DNA from: Companilactobacillus heilongjiangensis
GTDB lineage: Bacteria > Bacillota > Bacilli > Lactobacillales > Lactobacillaceae
Direction: 5' to 3'
Length of the DNA stretch: 64,000 bases
NCBI RefSeq assembly: GCF_000831645.3
Contig: NZ_CP012559.1
Location: forward strand, 992,001-1,056,000
Both the position numbers and the translations under genes were made by a program. Every line of letters begins with the position of its first letter. Positions within the stretch are counted from its first letter, which is position 1. Below, in pieces: positions 1 through 9,170 of the stretch. Under the pieces are notes generated by a model that did not search any database, was not told where the DNA came from, and was given only the letters and a program-made list of their open reading frames with translations.

Positions 1-1
1 A

Positions 2-532
2 CCACGTGGAATTGGCTTTATTTATATGAAAGAAGGTAAGCAACTCGAACCTTTGATGGCCGGTGGTGGTCAAGAGTCCAATCTTCGTAGTGGGACTGAA
101 AATACACCTGCAATTGCTGGTATGGCTAAGGCTATCCGTTTGTTGAAAGACAATGAAGCGGGCAAGGCAGCTAAGATGGAACAATTGAAGGAACAACTTG
201 TCAATCACTTAAAAGGCATGGATAACGTTCACGTCTTTTCACAAATTGGCGAAGATTTTGCTCCACACATCATCTGTTTTACAATTGATGGCGTTCGTGG
301 TGAAACAGTTGTCCACACATTTGAGGACCGCGATATTTATATCTCGACAACAAGTGCTTGTTCTTCAAAGAAGGGTCTTGAATCAGGGACTCTTAAAGCA
401 ATGAATATCCAAGAAAACGTGGCTACTAGTGCCGTTCGTGTCAGTTTGGATGAAAACAATACTGCAGCAGAAATGAATGAATTTATTAAGAATTTGGATG
501 AGATCCACGATCATTTCCAAATTTTGAATTAG
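2..532 (+). CDS. Cysteine desulfurase (NifS/IscS-like), 5' end cut off by window
   Basis: PLP-dependent cysteine desulfurase that moves sulfur from L-cysteine to an enzyme cysteine for delivery to acceptors. Only the C-terminal 176 codons are present; the frame is open to the window edge. Visible features are the G-S-x-T-E-N-T-P-A-I-A-G segment typical of the family and the active-site cysteine loop STTSACSSKKG near the C-terminus. The gene ends 9 bases before thiI, and a dedicated NifS-like protein beside thiI is the usual Firmicute arrangement, so its likely partner is ThiI (4-thiouridine in tRNA, possibly the thiamine thiazole). A second, different desulfurase lies at 32162 beside mnmA. 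Confidence 0.93.
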   Translation, partial: PRGIGFIYMKEGKQLEPLMAGGGQESNLRSGTENTPAIAGMAKAIRLLKDNEAGKAAKMEQLKEQLVNHLKGMDNVHVFSQIGEDFAPHIICFTIDGVRGETVVHTFEDRDIYISTTSACSSKKGLESGTLKAMNIQENVATSAVRVSLDENNTAAEMNEFIKNLDEIHDHFQILN

Positions 533-541
533 GAGAATTTG

Positions 542-1759
542 ATGGAATATACTGAAATTATGGTTCGTTACGGCGAACTATCAACTAAAGGAAAAAACAG
601 AAAGAGTTTTATCGACCGTTTGCATGGTAACGTGGCAAAGGTTTTGAAAGACTTTCCTGACCTTAGAATGCAACCACATCGTGACCGTCTACACATCAAC
701 CTTAATGGTACTGATGCTAAGCCCGTTATGGATCGACTAAAGAATGTCTTTGGTATCCAAACTTTTTCATTGAGTGTTAAAGTTTCCCGTGATTTTGAAG
801 ATGTTAAGAAAAAAGCTATCGAAATGATGCATGAAGCTTATAAGCCCGGCATGAGTTTCAAAGTTGGAACTAAGCGTTCTGACCACGAATATCCACTTGA
901 TACTAACCAAATCAACTTACAATTAGGGGACGCCATTTGTGATGAATTCCCTGGTATCGATGTTGAAATGAAGAAGCCTGATATTAAAATTTCAGTCGAA
1001 GTTCGTCAAGATGGAATTTACTTGTCATACTTAACTGTTAAAGGTGCTGGTGGGTTGCCTGTTGGTACAGCTGGAAAGGCTATGTTGATGCTTTCTGGTG
1101 GTATCGATTCACCCGTTGCTGGTTATTTAGCAATGAAGCGTGGTGTTGATATCGAAATGGTTCACTTCTTCAGTCCTCCATACACATCAGAGCAAGCTTT
1201 GAACAAAGCTAAGGAATTGACTTCTAAATTGACTGCCTTTGGTGGTCACATCAACTTTATCGAAGTTCCTTTTGCTGAAATTCAAGAAACTATCAAATCA
1301 AGTGTTCCAGAAGGTTACTTGATGACTATCCAACGTCGTTTCATGTTGAGATTGACTGACTTGATTCGTGAAAAACGTCATGGTCTAGCTATTTTTAACG
1401 GTGAGGCTGTTGGTCAAGTTGCTTCACAAACCTTGGAGAGTATGGCCGCAATCAATGATGTTACAACTACACCAATCTTGCGTCCGGTAGCTACAATGGA
1501 TAAGACAGAAATTATTCGTTTAGCTGAAAATATCGATACATTCAATTTGTCTATTCAACCATTTGAAGATTGTTGTACAGTCTTTGCTCCACCTTCACCA
1601 AAGACACGTCCAAATATCGAGAAGACTCGTAAGTTTGAGAGTTCTCTTGATATTGACGGTTTGATCGAACGTTCAATGGCTGGAATTAAGATTACAACTA
1701 TTCAACCAGGCGACAAATTCATGGAAAGTGATCAAGAAAACATCAACAGTTTGCTATAA
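542..1759 (+). CDS. thiI: tRNA 4-thiouridine synthase ThiI
   Basis: Sulfurtransferase that adenylates U8 of tRNA and replaces oxygen with sulfur from a persulfide donor; in some bacteria it also feeds thiamine thiazole synthesis. The 405-residue protein has an N-terminal ferredoxin-like/THUMP half and a PP-loop ATP site [10 protein letters not shown] near residue 185. There is no C-terminal rhodanese domain, as in most Firmicutes, so persulfide must come from the desulfurase encoded just upstream. ATG 542 is preferred over the overlapping TTG at 539 because AGGAG (531-535) is 6 bases upstream of it. It appears to be the last gene of the desulfurase-thiI unit: a new promoter and T-box follow at once. 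Confidence 0.96.
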   Translation: MEYTEIMVRYGELSTKGKNRKSFIDRLHGNVAKVLKDFPDLRMQPHRDRLHINLNGTDAKPVMDRLKNVFGIQTFSLSVKVSRDFEDVKKKAIEMMHEAYKPGMSFKVGTKRSDHEYPLDTNQINLQLGDAICDEFPGIDVEMKKPDIKISVEVRQDGIYLSYLTVKGAGGLPVGTAGKAMLMLSGGIDSPVAGYLAMKRGVDIEMVHFFSPPYTSEQALNKAKELTSKLTAFGGHINFIEVPFAEIQETIKSSVPEGYLMTIQRRFMLRLTDLIREKRHGLAIFNGEAVGQVASQTLESMAAINDVTTTPILRPVATMDKTEIIRLAENIDTFNLSIQPFEDCCTVFAPPSPKTRPNIEKTRKFESSLDIDGLIERSMAGIKITTIQPGDKFMESDQENINSLL

Positions 1760-1765
1760 AATTAA

Positions 1766-1794
1766 TTGACGTTTCTTGGTTTATGATTTATCAT
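1766..1794 (+). promoter_or_regulatory. Sigma-A-type promoter for the valS T-box transcript
   Basis: TTGACG (1766-1771), a 17-base spacer and TATCAT (1789-1794), placed directly after the thiI stop and just before the T-box leader. The spacing is ideal and each box is one or two bases from consensus. Confidence 0.7.
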
Positions 1795-1799
1795 CAAAA

Positions 1800-2005
1800 T
1801 ATCAGCTATGAGCAGGAGTGTTTTTCAGCTAGATTTCAGAGAAGGCATGTTGTTGAGAATTGCCGAATCGAACTGGGAAACTGTTACCTGTGAGCTATCA
1901 ATTAAATGATCGGGCCACCGTTATCTGTTGAGTGAAGAGCCATTTATGGTTCTTAATTTAGGTGGTACCGCGAGACTTCGTCCTATTGAGGATGGGGTCT
2001 TTTTT
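1800..2005 (+). promoter_or_regulatory. T-box leader of valS
   Basis: tRNA-sensing riboswitch. The T-box core AGGTGGTACCGCG (1960-1972) is intact. It is followed by an 11-bp terminator stem (AGACTTCGTCC at 1973-1983 with GGATGGGGTCT at 1990-2000, G-U pairs included) and a run of eight T. Uncharged tRNA pairing with the T-box would favour the antiterminator. Specificity for tRNA-Val is inferred from the downstream gene; I could not place the specifier codon with confidence. Unusually, valS starts about 600 bases after the terminator, and two repeats lie between. Confidence 0.88.
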
Positions 2006-2031
2006 TTGTTCTTTGGCTTTTTTTGAAGGAT

Positions 2032-2207
2032 GCCGCCAGAGGTTGACCGTATATGGAGCCGCTATGAGGACCGGGTCGAGCCAAGGTCTCGCCCCTCGGT
2101 TTGAAGCCTTGCAAAATCGGCAAGTCTCCAAACTCGCCCTGTGGTGTAAGTGCTAAAGCACTAACGCCACCTCCACAGCTGTCTCCATATACGGTCAACC
2201 TCTGGCT
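2032..2207 (+). repeat. Structured intergenic repeat, copy A (forward)
   Basis: Full-length family member. The outer arms 2036-2058 and 2183-2205 are perfect 23-bp inverted repeats. Inside are the hairpins shared by the family: GGGTCGAGCC...GGTCTCGCCCC, a TTTGAAGCCTTGC...GCAAG...CAAAC arm and a GTGGTGTAA...TAACGCCAC arm. The left end is GCCGCC and the right end GGCT. Forward partner of copy B. Confidence 0.85.
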
Positions 2208-2237
2208 CGAGTATTAGTTATAAATGATTTTTATCCT

Positions 2238-2258
2238 AATAGGACGAAGTCTCGCGGT
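2238..2258 (+). repeat. 21-base inverted copy of the valS T-box/terminator sequence
   Basis: Exact reverse complement of 1967-1987, the segment spanning the 3' part of the T-box core and the 5' arm of the leader terminator. Copy A lies between the two arms. It is followed by GGTTTTTGG, so the reconstituted stem ends in a short T run. Confidence 0.9.
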
Positions 2259-2371
2259 TTTTGGGGATGTCATGATATTAATATTATTTAGTAATTGATA
2301 TTAAGACATCTGTCCGTTCATTTAATGATTGGTTCAAGATATTTATATATTTATCAAATAAAAGAAACATT

Positions 2372-2560
2372 AGTATCCGGGTGCGCAACTTGAAACCCGC
2401 AGTGGCAGTGGTGTTAGGCTGGTGGTTTTACAGTCTTACAGCACAAGGACGTCTTTTGGAATTCGAGTGGTTTTCTCGAAGTTCAAAAGCGAGGCGCGAG
2501 ACCGCACTTTGGCTCGCACCGGTCCCACAGCAGGCTTCAAGTTGCGCACCCGGATACGGC
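2372..2560 (-). repeat. Structured intergenic repeat, copy B (reverse)
   Basis: Full-length reverse copy. Perfect 18-bp outer arms at 2377-2394 and 2536-2553. The GTGGTGTTA arm, the TTTTGGAATTC arm and the GCGCGAGACC...GGCTCGCACC hairpin follow in reverse family order. It is preceded by AAATAAAAGAAACATTAG, nearly the same tail as before copy P, and ends 49 bases before the valS start, so it is in the valS leader. Confidence 0.85.
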
Positions 2561-2609
2561 ACCACTCAAGACAAGTTAATTATTGTTTTATAAAAAGGAG
2601 AAACAAACT

Positions 2610-5258
2610 ATGAGAGAAATCGACATGGATACTAAATATAATCCTAATGAAGTCGAAGAAGGACGTTACCAAGCTTGGCTTGATGATGATGATTTCAAAC
2701 CTTCTGGCGACAAGAAAGCTAAACCTTATTCAATCGTTATCCCACCACCAAATGTTACTGGTAAGTTGCACTTGGGTCACGCTTGGGACACTACTATTCA
2801 AGATACTTTGATTCGTTACAAACGTATGCAAGGTTACGACACTTTGTATTTACCTGGTATGGATCACGCTGGTATCGCTACTCAAGCTAAGGTTGAAGCT
2901 AAATTACGTGAACAAGGTATTACTCGTTACGACCTTGGCCGTGAAAAGTTTGTTGACGAAGTTTGGAAGTGGAAGGATGAATTTGCTTCTATTATCAAGT
3001 CACAATGGGGTAAATTAGGTCTATCACTTGATTACTCACGTGAAAGATTTACCTTGGATGAAGGTTTGTCAAAGGCTGTTCGTAAGGTCTTCGTTAAACT
3101 TTATAACGAAGGTTTGATCTACCGTGGCGAATACATCATCAACTGGGATCCACAACTACAAACTGCTTTGTCAGATATTGAAGTTATTCACCAAGACGAT
3201 CAAGGTGCTTTCTATCACGTTAAATACCCATACGCTGACGGTTCAGGTTTCATCGAAATTGCTACAACACGTCCAGAAACTATGTTTGGTGATGTTGCCG
3301 TTGCCGTTGCACCTGATGATGACCGTTACAAGGATATCGTTGGTAAAGAAATCATCGTACCTTTAGTTGACCGTAAGATTCCAATTATCACTGACCACTA
3401 TGTTGATAAAGACTTTGGTACTGGTATGGTTAAAATCACTCCAGCTCATGACCCTAATGACTTCGCTGTTGGTAACAGACATGACCTTGAACGTATCAAC
3501 ACAATGAACGCTGACGGAACAATGAACGAAAATGCTGGTAAATATAACGGTATGGATCGTTTTGAAGCTCGTAAAGCTATTGTTAAAGACTTACAAGATG
3601 CAGGTTACATGATTAATATCGAACCTTACGTTCACAGTGTTGGACACTCAGAACGTTCAGGCGTTCAAGTTGAACCAAGACTTTCAACACAATGGTTCGT
3701 TAAGATGAAACCATTAGCTGAAATGGCTTTGAAGCAACAAAAGACTGATGACAAAGTTAACTTTGTACCAGAACGTTTTGAAGATACCTTTACACAATGG
3801 ATGGATAACGTTCATGATTGGGTCATTTCACGTCAACTATGGTGGGGACACCAAATTCCAGCTTGGTATAACAAGAAGACTGGTGAAACTTACGTTGGTG
3901 AAGAAGCACCTAAGGATATCGAAAACTGGGATCAAGAATCAGATGTACTTGATACATGGTTCTCAAGTGCCTTATGGCCATTTTCAACTATGGGTTGGCC
4001 AGATGAAAACGCAGAAGATTACAAACGTTACTTCCCAACTGATACATTAGTTACTGGTTACGATATTATTTTCTTCTGGGTTTCTCGAATGATTTTCCAA
4101 AGTTTGAAATTTACTGGTAAAAAGCCATTTAAGAATGCTGTTATTCACGGCTTGATTCGTGATGAACAAGGCCGCAAGATGAGTAAGTCACTTGGTAATG
4201 GTATTGATCCGATGGACGTTATCAAAAAATATGGTGCCGATGCATTGCGTTGGTTCTTGTTGAACGGTTCAACTCCTGGGCAAGATACACGCTTCAGTTA
4301 TGATAAGATGGATTCAGCTTGGAACTTCATCAATAAAATCTGGAATGCATCACGTTACGTTATCATGAATCTTGATGACGACACTCCAGCTATGGATGAT
4401 CTTTCAGCCGTAACTACATACGATTTGTCTGATAAGTGGATTTTGACAAAATTGAATTCTACAGTTAAAGAAGTCAATCGTTTGATGGACAGTTTTGAGT
4501 TTGGTGAAGTTGGCCGTAATCTATATAACTTTATCTGGAATGATTTCTGTGACTGGTACATTGAAATGAGTAAGGCAACACTTACTGGTGACGATGAAGC
4601 TGCTAAGAAGCAAAAGAAGATGATTTTGGCATACGTTCTTGATCAAACACTTCGTCTAATGCACCCAATCATGCCTTTCGTTACTGAAAAGATTTGGTTG
4701 ACAATGCCACACAACGGTAAGACAATCATGCACGCTAAGTATCCTGAATATCACGCCGAATTAGACAATGAAGATGCCATGGGTCAAATGGATATTTTGA
4801 TCGACTTGATCAAGTCACTTCGTAAGATTCGTTTGGAAGCTAATGCACCAATGTCTAAAGCCGTTGATATCATGATCAAGCCACAAGATGATGATGTTAA
4901 GGCTGTTATTTTGAACAACAAAGAATACATCGACCGTTTCATGCACCCTAAGGAATTGAAAGTTGCTGCTGACTTGAAAGCTCCAGCTTTGGCAATGACA
5001 GCTGTAACAAACAGTGCTGAATTGTATGTTCCATTGGCTGAATTGATTAACATCGATGATGAAATTGCTCGTCAAAATGATGAAATGAAGAAATTGAATC
5101 AAGAGATTACTCGTTTGGATAAGAAATTATCAAACAAGAACTTCGTTGATAAGGCACCTGAAAAAGTTGTCGCTGAACAAAAAGAAAAATTAGCCGACTA
5201 TCAATCACGTCAAGCTAAGGTTGAACAAAGAATTCAACAATTAAAAGATAATAAATAG
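2610..5258 (+). CDS. valS: Valine--tRNA ligase
   Basis: Class Ia aminoacyl-tRNA synthetase that charges tRNA-Val with valine and has an editing domain. The protein has 882 residues, normal for the family. It shows the HIGH-type signature KLHLGHAW near residue 50, the KMSKS loop ([10 protein letters not shown]) near residue 521 and a C-terminal coiled-coil arm rich in K, E and Q. ATG 2610 is chosen because AAGGAG lies about 8 bases upstream; reading open further 5' to 2583 has no such site. Control is by the T-box at 1800-2005. Codons are strongly biased, as expected for a highly expressed housekeeping gene. Confidence 0.97.
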   Translation: MREIDMDTKYNPNEVEEGRYQAWLDDDDFKPSGDKKAKPYSIVIPPPNVTGKLHLGHAWDTTIQDTLIRYKRMQGYDTLYLPGMDHAGIATQAKVEAKLREQGITRYDLGREKFVDEVWKWKDEFASIIKSQWGKLGLSLDYSRERFTLDEGLSKAVRKVFVKLYNEGLIYRGEYIINWDPQLQTALSDIEVIHQDDQGAFYHVKYPYADGSGFIEIATTRPETMFGDVAVAVAPDDDRYKDIVGKEIIVPLVDRKIPIITDHYVDKDFGTGMVKITPAHDPNDFAVGNRHDLERINTMNADGTMNENAGKYNGMDRFEARKAIVKDLQDAGYMINIEPYVHSVGHSERSGVQVEPRLSTQWFVKMKPLAEMALKQQKTDDKVNFVPERFEDTFTQWMDNVHDWVISRQLWWGHQIPAWYNKKTGETYVGEEAPKDIENWDQESDVLDTWFSSALWPFSTMGWPDENAEDYKRYFPTDTLVTGYDIIFFWVSRMIFQSLKFTGKKPFKNAVIHGLIRDEQGRKMSKSLGNGIDPMDVIKKYGADALRWFLLNGSTPGQDTRFSYDKMDSAWNFINKIWNASRYVIMNLDDDTPAMDDLSAVTTYDLSDKWILTKLNSTVKEVNRLMDSFEFGEVGRNLYNFIWNDFCDWYIEMSKATLTGDDEAAKKQKKMILAYVLDQTLRLMHPIMPFVTEKIWLTMPHNGKTIMHAKYPEYHAELDNEDAMGQMDILIDLIKSLRKIRLEANAPMSKAVDIMIKPQDDDVKAVILNNKEYIDRFMHPKELKVAADLKAPALAMTAVTNSAELYVPLAELINIDDEIARQNDEMKKLNQEITRLDKKLSNKNFVDKAPEKVVAEQKEKLADYQSRQAKVEQRIQQLKDNK

Positions 5259-5363
5259 AATAAGTTGTCAGTTGGGTAACTTATTGTAAATATTTCATAG
5301 TCTAAAATTTATTGAATATGAATACATTTGAACACTTTTATGTTCAATAAATAACGATTAATG

Positions 5364-5557
5364 AGTCGGAAGAGCTGGGAAATATTTGTGTGCTGTGGTA
5401 GTGATATAAGTACGGGAGATTTCTCCCGGACTTATATCACCGGGCGTGTTTGGAGACTTGACGAATTATGTCAAGGCTTCAAACCGAGGCTCGAGACCGT
5501 ACTTTGGCTCGGACCGGTCCGCACAGCTAGAGAATATTTCCCAGCTCTGTAGACGGA
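5364..5557 (-). repeat. Structured intergenic repeat, copy C (reverse, unpaired)
   Basis: Perfect 16-bp outer arms at 5371-5386 and 5533-5548. It has a long variant hairpin: the 18-base arms at 5401-5418 and 5423-5440 differ at one position. The interior is closely related to copy N. The TAG-type end faces an AT-rich stretch (5259-5363) that shares CTTTTATGTTC (5335-5345) with the spacer before copy N. No forward partner remains. Confidence 0.85.
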
Positions 5558-5605
5558 ATATTTAACTAGTACCACGCGAAATCAAGAATAATTGAGTATA
5601 TAATG

Positions 5606-5641
5606 ACAAAAGGGGAGGGGCACATGCCCGTCCCTTTTTGT
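5606..5641 (+). terminator. Strong hairpin with T run just upstream of folC
   Basis: GGGC/GCCC closed by an ACAT loop, one G-G mismatch, then a further 11 pairs (one of them G-U) out to ACAAAA/TTTTGT. It is probably the intrinsic terminator for valS read-through. A perfect TATAAT at 5599-5604 sits directly before it, so it may instead lie at the start of the folC transcript. Confidence 0.7.
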
Positions 5642-5664
5642 TTAAAAAAATTGGAGCGATAAAA

Positions 5665-6930
5665 TTGTTAGAAAATTATCAAGCTGCTGTGAATTATATT
5701 CATGCTTTACCGAAATTTCATCGGACGAATAATCTCGACAATATAAAACAGGCACTGCATCTTTTAGGAGACCCGCAAAATGATTATCAGACGATTCATA
5801 TTACCGGTACCAATGGTAAAGGGTCGACAACTAATTTTTTGGCAAATCTGTTAGAAGGCAGTGGCAAAAGAGTGGGGATGTTTACGTCGCCATTCATCAA
5901 TCGTTTCAATGAACGGATTCAGATTAATCATCAATATATTTCTGATACCGATTTATTGGATGATGTGAATTATATTAAAGATAAAATTGGTGATATTCCG
6001 TTAGCAGAATTTGAATTTGTAACTATTTTAGGTTACTTTTATTTCCGTGGTCGTGTCGATGTCGCGGTGATTGAAGCAGGGATTGGTGCTAAGCATGATA
6101 AAACTAATGTCATTACACCAGTGCTCTCAATTATTACTTCAATTGATTTGGATCATGAAAAGTTGATTGGACCTACGATTCAAGACATTGCTGAAGAAAA
6201 ATCAGGCATTATTAAATTTGAAAAGCCAATTGTAACTGGTAGTCTCCATGATTCGGTTCGTCCAATTGTCGAATCAACAGCAACTACCCAGAACAGTCCA
6301 ATTTTTGAATTTGATCATGATTTCGGTATAAGAAATTATAAAAATAATAATTTTGATGTTTCGTTTACATATTATGATGATAAAGTAGCAGTAGAGGGAA
6401 TTCATTGTCAGGGATTTGAAAAAACCACAGCAATGAATGCAGCGATTGCGATTAAGGCATTCGTTCTCTATGAAAAGATTCAGCAAGAAACGTACTCAAC
6501 CGAAATGATTGTTGAAAATTTGGATAAAAATCATTTACCAGGAAGGGCACAAATTGTGCAGCAAAAACCATTAGTTTTGATGGATGGGGCACATAATATT
6601 TCAGCAATTTACAATTTAATTAATTCTTTGATTAAAAACTATGAAAATAAGGATATAATTGTTTTGTATGCTGGAATGAAAGATAAAGATCGTCATGAAA
6701 TTCTCGAAGAGTTGGCACCTAAAGTTGATCATGTTTATATTACAAAACTTGATATGGCGCGTTCAGCTACGGCAGATGATTATAATTTGTCAGAGTACAC
6801 CAACGTTTTCTTCGTTGAAAATTATCGTGAAGAATTACAGAAAATCATGGCAGGGATGAATCAGAATCAATTATTATTGATTACTGGATCATTTTATCTA
6901 ATTTCGGATTTGGAGAATTATTTCTCGTAA
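5665..6930 (+). CDS. folC: Folylpolyglutamate synthase / dihydrofolate synthase
   Basis: Mur-ligase-like enzyme that adds glutamate to folates using ATP. The P-loop ITGTNGKGSTTNF is near residue 50 and the C-terminal Mur-ligase segment contains LMDGAHN. Starting at TTG 5665 gives 421 residues and begins LENYQAAVNYIHALPKF, a typical FolC N-terminus. GGAG at 5653-5656 is 8 bases upstream. Reading is open to 5638, but that start falls in the terminator hairpin and has no ribosome site. It is followed after 8 bases by radC, probably cotranscribed. Confidence 0.93.
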   Translation: MLENYQAAVNYIHALPKFHRTNNLDNIKQALHLLGDPQNDYQTIHITGTNGKGSTTNFLANLLEGSGKRVGMFTSPFINRFNERIQINHQYISDTDLLDDVNYIKDKIGDIPLAEFEFVTILGYFYFRGRVDVAVIEAGIGAKHDKTNVITPVLSIITSIDLDHEKLIGPTIQDIAEEKSGIIKFEKPIVTGSLHDSVRPIVESTATTQNSPIFEFDHDFGIRNYKNNNFDVSFTYYDDKVAVEGIHCQGFEKTTAMNAAIAIKAFVLYEKIQQETYSTEMIVENLDKNHLPGRAQIVQQKPLVLMDGAHNISAIYNLINSLIKNYENKDIIVLYAGMKDKDRHEILEELAPKVDHVYITKLDMARSATADDYNLSEYTNVFFVENYREELQKIMAGMNQNQLLLITGSFYLISDLENYFS

Positions 6931-6938
6931 TTTGATTT

Positions 6939-7577
6939 ATGATGATAAATTTAAGAGAAAAAATTCTAGCTCATGGTGTCAGCACCTTAAAAAATGAAGA
7001 ATTATTGGCCGTGATCATTGGCAATGGAACCAAAAATAATTCAGTTGTGGACTTATCTAAGAAAATCATTTGTGATTCTGGTGGTTTAAATTTGAGTTTA
7101 AGACAATTGATGTCGTTTAATGGTATTGGGGTGGCACAAGCTTGTAAAGTTTTAGCCGCGATTGAATTAGGCAGTCGAAAAATTCAATCTGATACATTAT
7201 CTGAAAAAGTTGTTTCCGTAGACGATGTAGGTCAGCATTTAATAAATAAAATTGGAAACACTCCACAAGAGAAACTAGTGGCTGTTTATTTAAATAATAG
7301 TTATCATGTAATCGATGAAAGGGTTATTTTTATTGGTACGGTCGATCAAGCAACTGTTCATCCACGGGATATTTTACGTGAAGCCATTTCGATGTCAGCG
7401 ACACAAATCATCGTGGCGCACAATCATCCAAATGGTTCACTGATGTTCTCGACTAATGATCAGGACTTTAGTTTGCGGTTGAAAAAAAGCTGCCAACTAA
7501 TAGGAATAAACCTAATTGACCATTTAATTATTACGAAAAAAACTTATTCTAGCCTAAAGACCTTAAATTTAATTTAG
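6939..7577 (+). CDS. radC: RadC-family JAB-domain protein
   Basis: Member of the RadC/JAB1-MPN family, named for DNA repair although its biochemical role is unsettled. The 212-residue protein has a helix-hairpin-helix-like N-terminal part (LMSFNGIGVAQACKVLAAIELG) and a C-terminal JAMM metal motif in AHNHPNGSLMFSTNDQD, fitting H-x-H-x7-S-x2-D. No good ribosome site precedes ATG 6939 (or 6942), so translation may be coupled to folC. Placement directly before mreB is common in lactobacilli. Confidence 0.9.
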   Translation: MMINLREKILAHGVSTLKNEELLAVIIGNGTKNNSVVDLSKKIICDSGGLNLSLRQLMSFNGIGVAQACKVLAAIELGSRKIQSDTLSEKVVSVDDVGQHLINKIGNTPQEKLVAVYLNNSYHVIDERVIFIGTVDQATVHPRDILREAISMSATQIIVAHNHPNGSLMFSTNDQDFSLRLKKSCQLIGINLIDHLIITKKTYSSLKTLNLI

Positions 7578-7614
7578 GATATGATTTCGTCGTGCTTTAA
7601 ATCGGCGTTTTCTA

Positions 7615-7623
7615 TGATATAAT
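7615..7623 (+). promoter_or_regulatory. Extended -10 promoter of mreB
   Basis: TGATATAAT (TGn plus TATAAT at 7618-7623), 49 bases before the mreB start and after the radC stop. No clear -35 box, as is usual for extended -10 promoters. Confidence 0.6.
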
Positions 7624-7671
7624 TTTGTTTAGCGTAAAATGTGGTGTGTACTTTAAAGGAGAGAAAATAAA

Positions 7672-8673
7672 TTGTTTGGTATTGGATCAAAGAAGCTCGG
7701 TATAGACTTGGGAACTGCAAATACTCTAGTTTATGCTGAAGGAAAAGGTATAGTTTTAAATGAACCTTCAGTTGTTGCAAAGAATAATAACACTGGAGAA
7801 ATCGTTGCAGTTGGTTCAGATGCACGTGAAATGATTGGTCGTACACCGGGTAGTATTTCTGCAATTCGTCCAATGCGTGACGGTGTAATCGCCGATTATG
7901 ACACAACAGCAGCTATGATGAAGTATTTCATCGAAAAATCCGCTAACAACTCAAAACCCTCAGTCATGGTTTGTGTTCCAAGTGGTGTTACTGAAGTTGA
8001 AAAGAGAGCCGTTATTGAAGCTACACAACATGCCGGTGCTCGTGAAGCTTACGTAATTGAAGAACCATTCGCAGCTGCTATCGGTGCTGGACTTCCAGTT
8101 ATGGATCCAACAGGTAATATGGTTGTTGATATTGGTGGTGGTACAACTGATGTTGCTACAATTTCATTAGGTGGTATCGTTTCATCACGTTCAATCCGTG
8201 TGGCTGGTGACAAGTTTGACGAATCAATTTCTGCATACATTAAGTCAAACTTTAACCTTCAAATTGGTGAAAGAACTGCTGAAGATGTTAAAATCCAAAT
8301 TGGTTCAGCATCAGTTGAAAAATCAAAAGAAATCGAATCAATGCAAATTCGTGGTCGTGACTTAGTAACAGGTTTGCCAAAGACAGTTCAATTATCTGGT
8401 GAAGATATTGCTACAGCTATCCATGAAAACGTTGAAGAGATCATTGAAACAATTAAAGAAACTCTTGAGGAAACTTCTCCTGAAATTGCTGCCGATGTTA
8501 TCGATCATGGTATCGTTCTTACTGGTGGTGGTGCATTATTACATCACTTGCCAGAAGTAATATCTGAAGCAACGGGAGTTCCTGTATTCATTGCTCAAGA
8601 CCCACTAGATTGTGTGGCCATCGGTACTGGTGAATCACTTAAAAATATCGATGTAATGCGTCGCCAAAAATAA
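7672..8673 (+). CDS. mreB: Rod shape-determining protein MreB
   Basis: Bacterial actin homologue that polymerises under the membrane and guides lateral wall synthesis. It has 333 residues. The phosphate-1 motif [12 protein letters not shown] is near the N-terminus, [12 protein letters not shown] is phosphate-2, and [10 protein letters not shown] lies near the C-terminus. The start is TTG 7672, set by AAAGGAGA 8 bases upstream. It has its own promoter and terminator. mreC, normally the next gene of the operon, is separated from it by about 500 bases carrying repeats D and E. Confidence 0.97.
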   Translation: MFGIGSKKLGIDLGTANTLVYAEGKGIVLNEPSVVAKNNNTGEIVAVGSDAREMIGRTPGSISAIRPMRDGVIADYDTTAAMMKYFIEKSANNSKPSVMVCVPSGVTEVEKRAVIEATQHAGAREAYVIEEPFAAAIGAGLPVMDPTGNMVVDIGGGTTDVATISLGGIVSSRSIRVAGDKFDESISAYIKSNFNLQIGERTAEDVKIQIGSASVEKSKEIESMQIRGRDLVTGLPKTVQLSGEDIATAIHENVEEIIETIKETLEETSPEIAADVIDHGIVLTGGGALLHHLPEVISEATGVPVFIAQDPLDCVAIGTGESLKNIDVMRRQK

Positions 8674-8674
8674 G

Positions 8675-8697
8675 CGGGTTAATTCCCGTTTTTTTAT
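8675..8697 (+). terminator. Intrinsic terminator after mreB
   Basis: Short CGGG-TTAATT-CCCG hairpin followed by seven T, directly after the mreB stop. Confidence 0.75.
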
Positions 8698-8737
8698 TTG
8701 ACTAAAGATTAATAATGGTAAAATCATTTTATTGGTT

Positions 8738-8920
8738 GCCGTCTCCAGAGCTGGGAAGTATTTCGCCTGCTGTGCGGACCGGTTCGAGCCGAAGTGCGGT
8801 CTCGAACCTCGATTTTGAGCTTCGCAAAGTACGCGAATCTCAAAACTCGCCCGGTGGTGTAAGAGCTAAAGCTCTAACGCCACTTTCACAGCTGGTGAAT
8901 ACTTCTCAGCTCTTCCGACT
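8738..8920 (+). repeat. Structured intergenic repeat, copy D (forward)
   Basis: Full-length. Outer arms 8747-8762 and 8898-8913 pair over 16 bases with one G-T change. The three inner hairpins are clear: GGTTCGAG...CTCGAACC, ATTTTGAG...CTCAAAA, and GTGG.GT.AGAGCT...AGCTCT.ACGCCAC. The left end is GCCGTCTCC and the right end TTCCGACT. Paired with short copy E. Confidence 0.87.
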
Positions 8921-9029
8921 AGTTTATTTTTTGTATGGACAGTTCTATGAAATTTCAGAATTGTTTTAATATATTTATAAATTTGGTCATTTGGACGTTC
9001 AATTATTTAATAAATGTGTAAAAATTAAT

Positions 9030-9044
9030 TGATATTCAATATCA
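9030..9044. repeat. 15-bp AT-rich palindrome in the D/E spacer
   Basis: TGATATT-C-AATATCA, two perfect 7-base arms around one base, about 10 bases from the TAG end of copy E. It could be an operator or a small stem. Confidence 0.5.
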
Positions 9045-9054
9045 TGAAAAACTT

Positions 9055-9127
9055 AGCCGGAGGGTGGACATGGTTTTATCCGCACCGGTTCTTACCGCAG
9101 ATAAAATTCATGTCCACCCGTAGGCGG
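9055..9127 (-). repeat. Short intergenic repeat, copy E (reverse, inner hairpins lost)
   Basis: Keeps the family ends (AGCCGGAGG...TAGGCGG) and an outer stem of about 19 bp (9062-9080 with 9100-9119), but the three inner hairpins are reduced to a CGCACCGGTTCTTACCGCAG loop. It ends 43 bases before mreC. Confidence 0.75.
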
Positions 9128-9170
9128 AAAAAGCAAAACCTTTAGTTAGCTGATCTACTAGGAGGAAGCA

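Noticed and set aside
1962-2613. Open frames of 60-70 codons on both strands inside repeats A and B
   Set aside because: They follow the palindromic structure, lack ribosome sites, and similar frames recur in every repeat copy.
8790-8815. TTCGAG-containing arms as tRNA T-arms or tRNA-like elements
   Set aside because: The GTTCGA sequence is in the stem, not the loop; no acceptor or anticodon arm is present. No tRNA or rRNA gene was found in the window.
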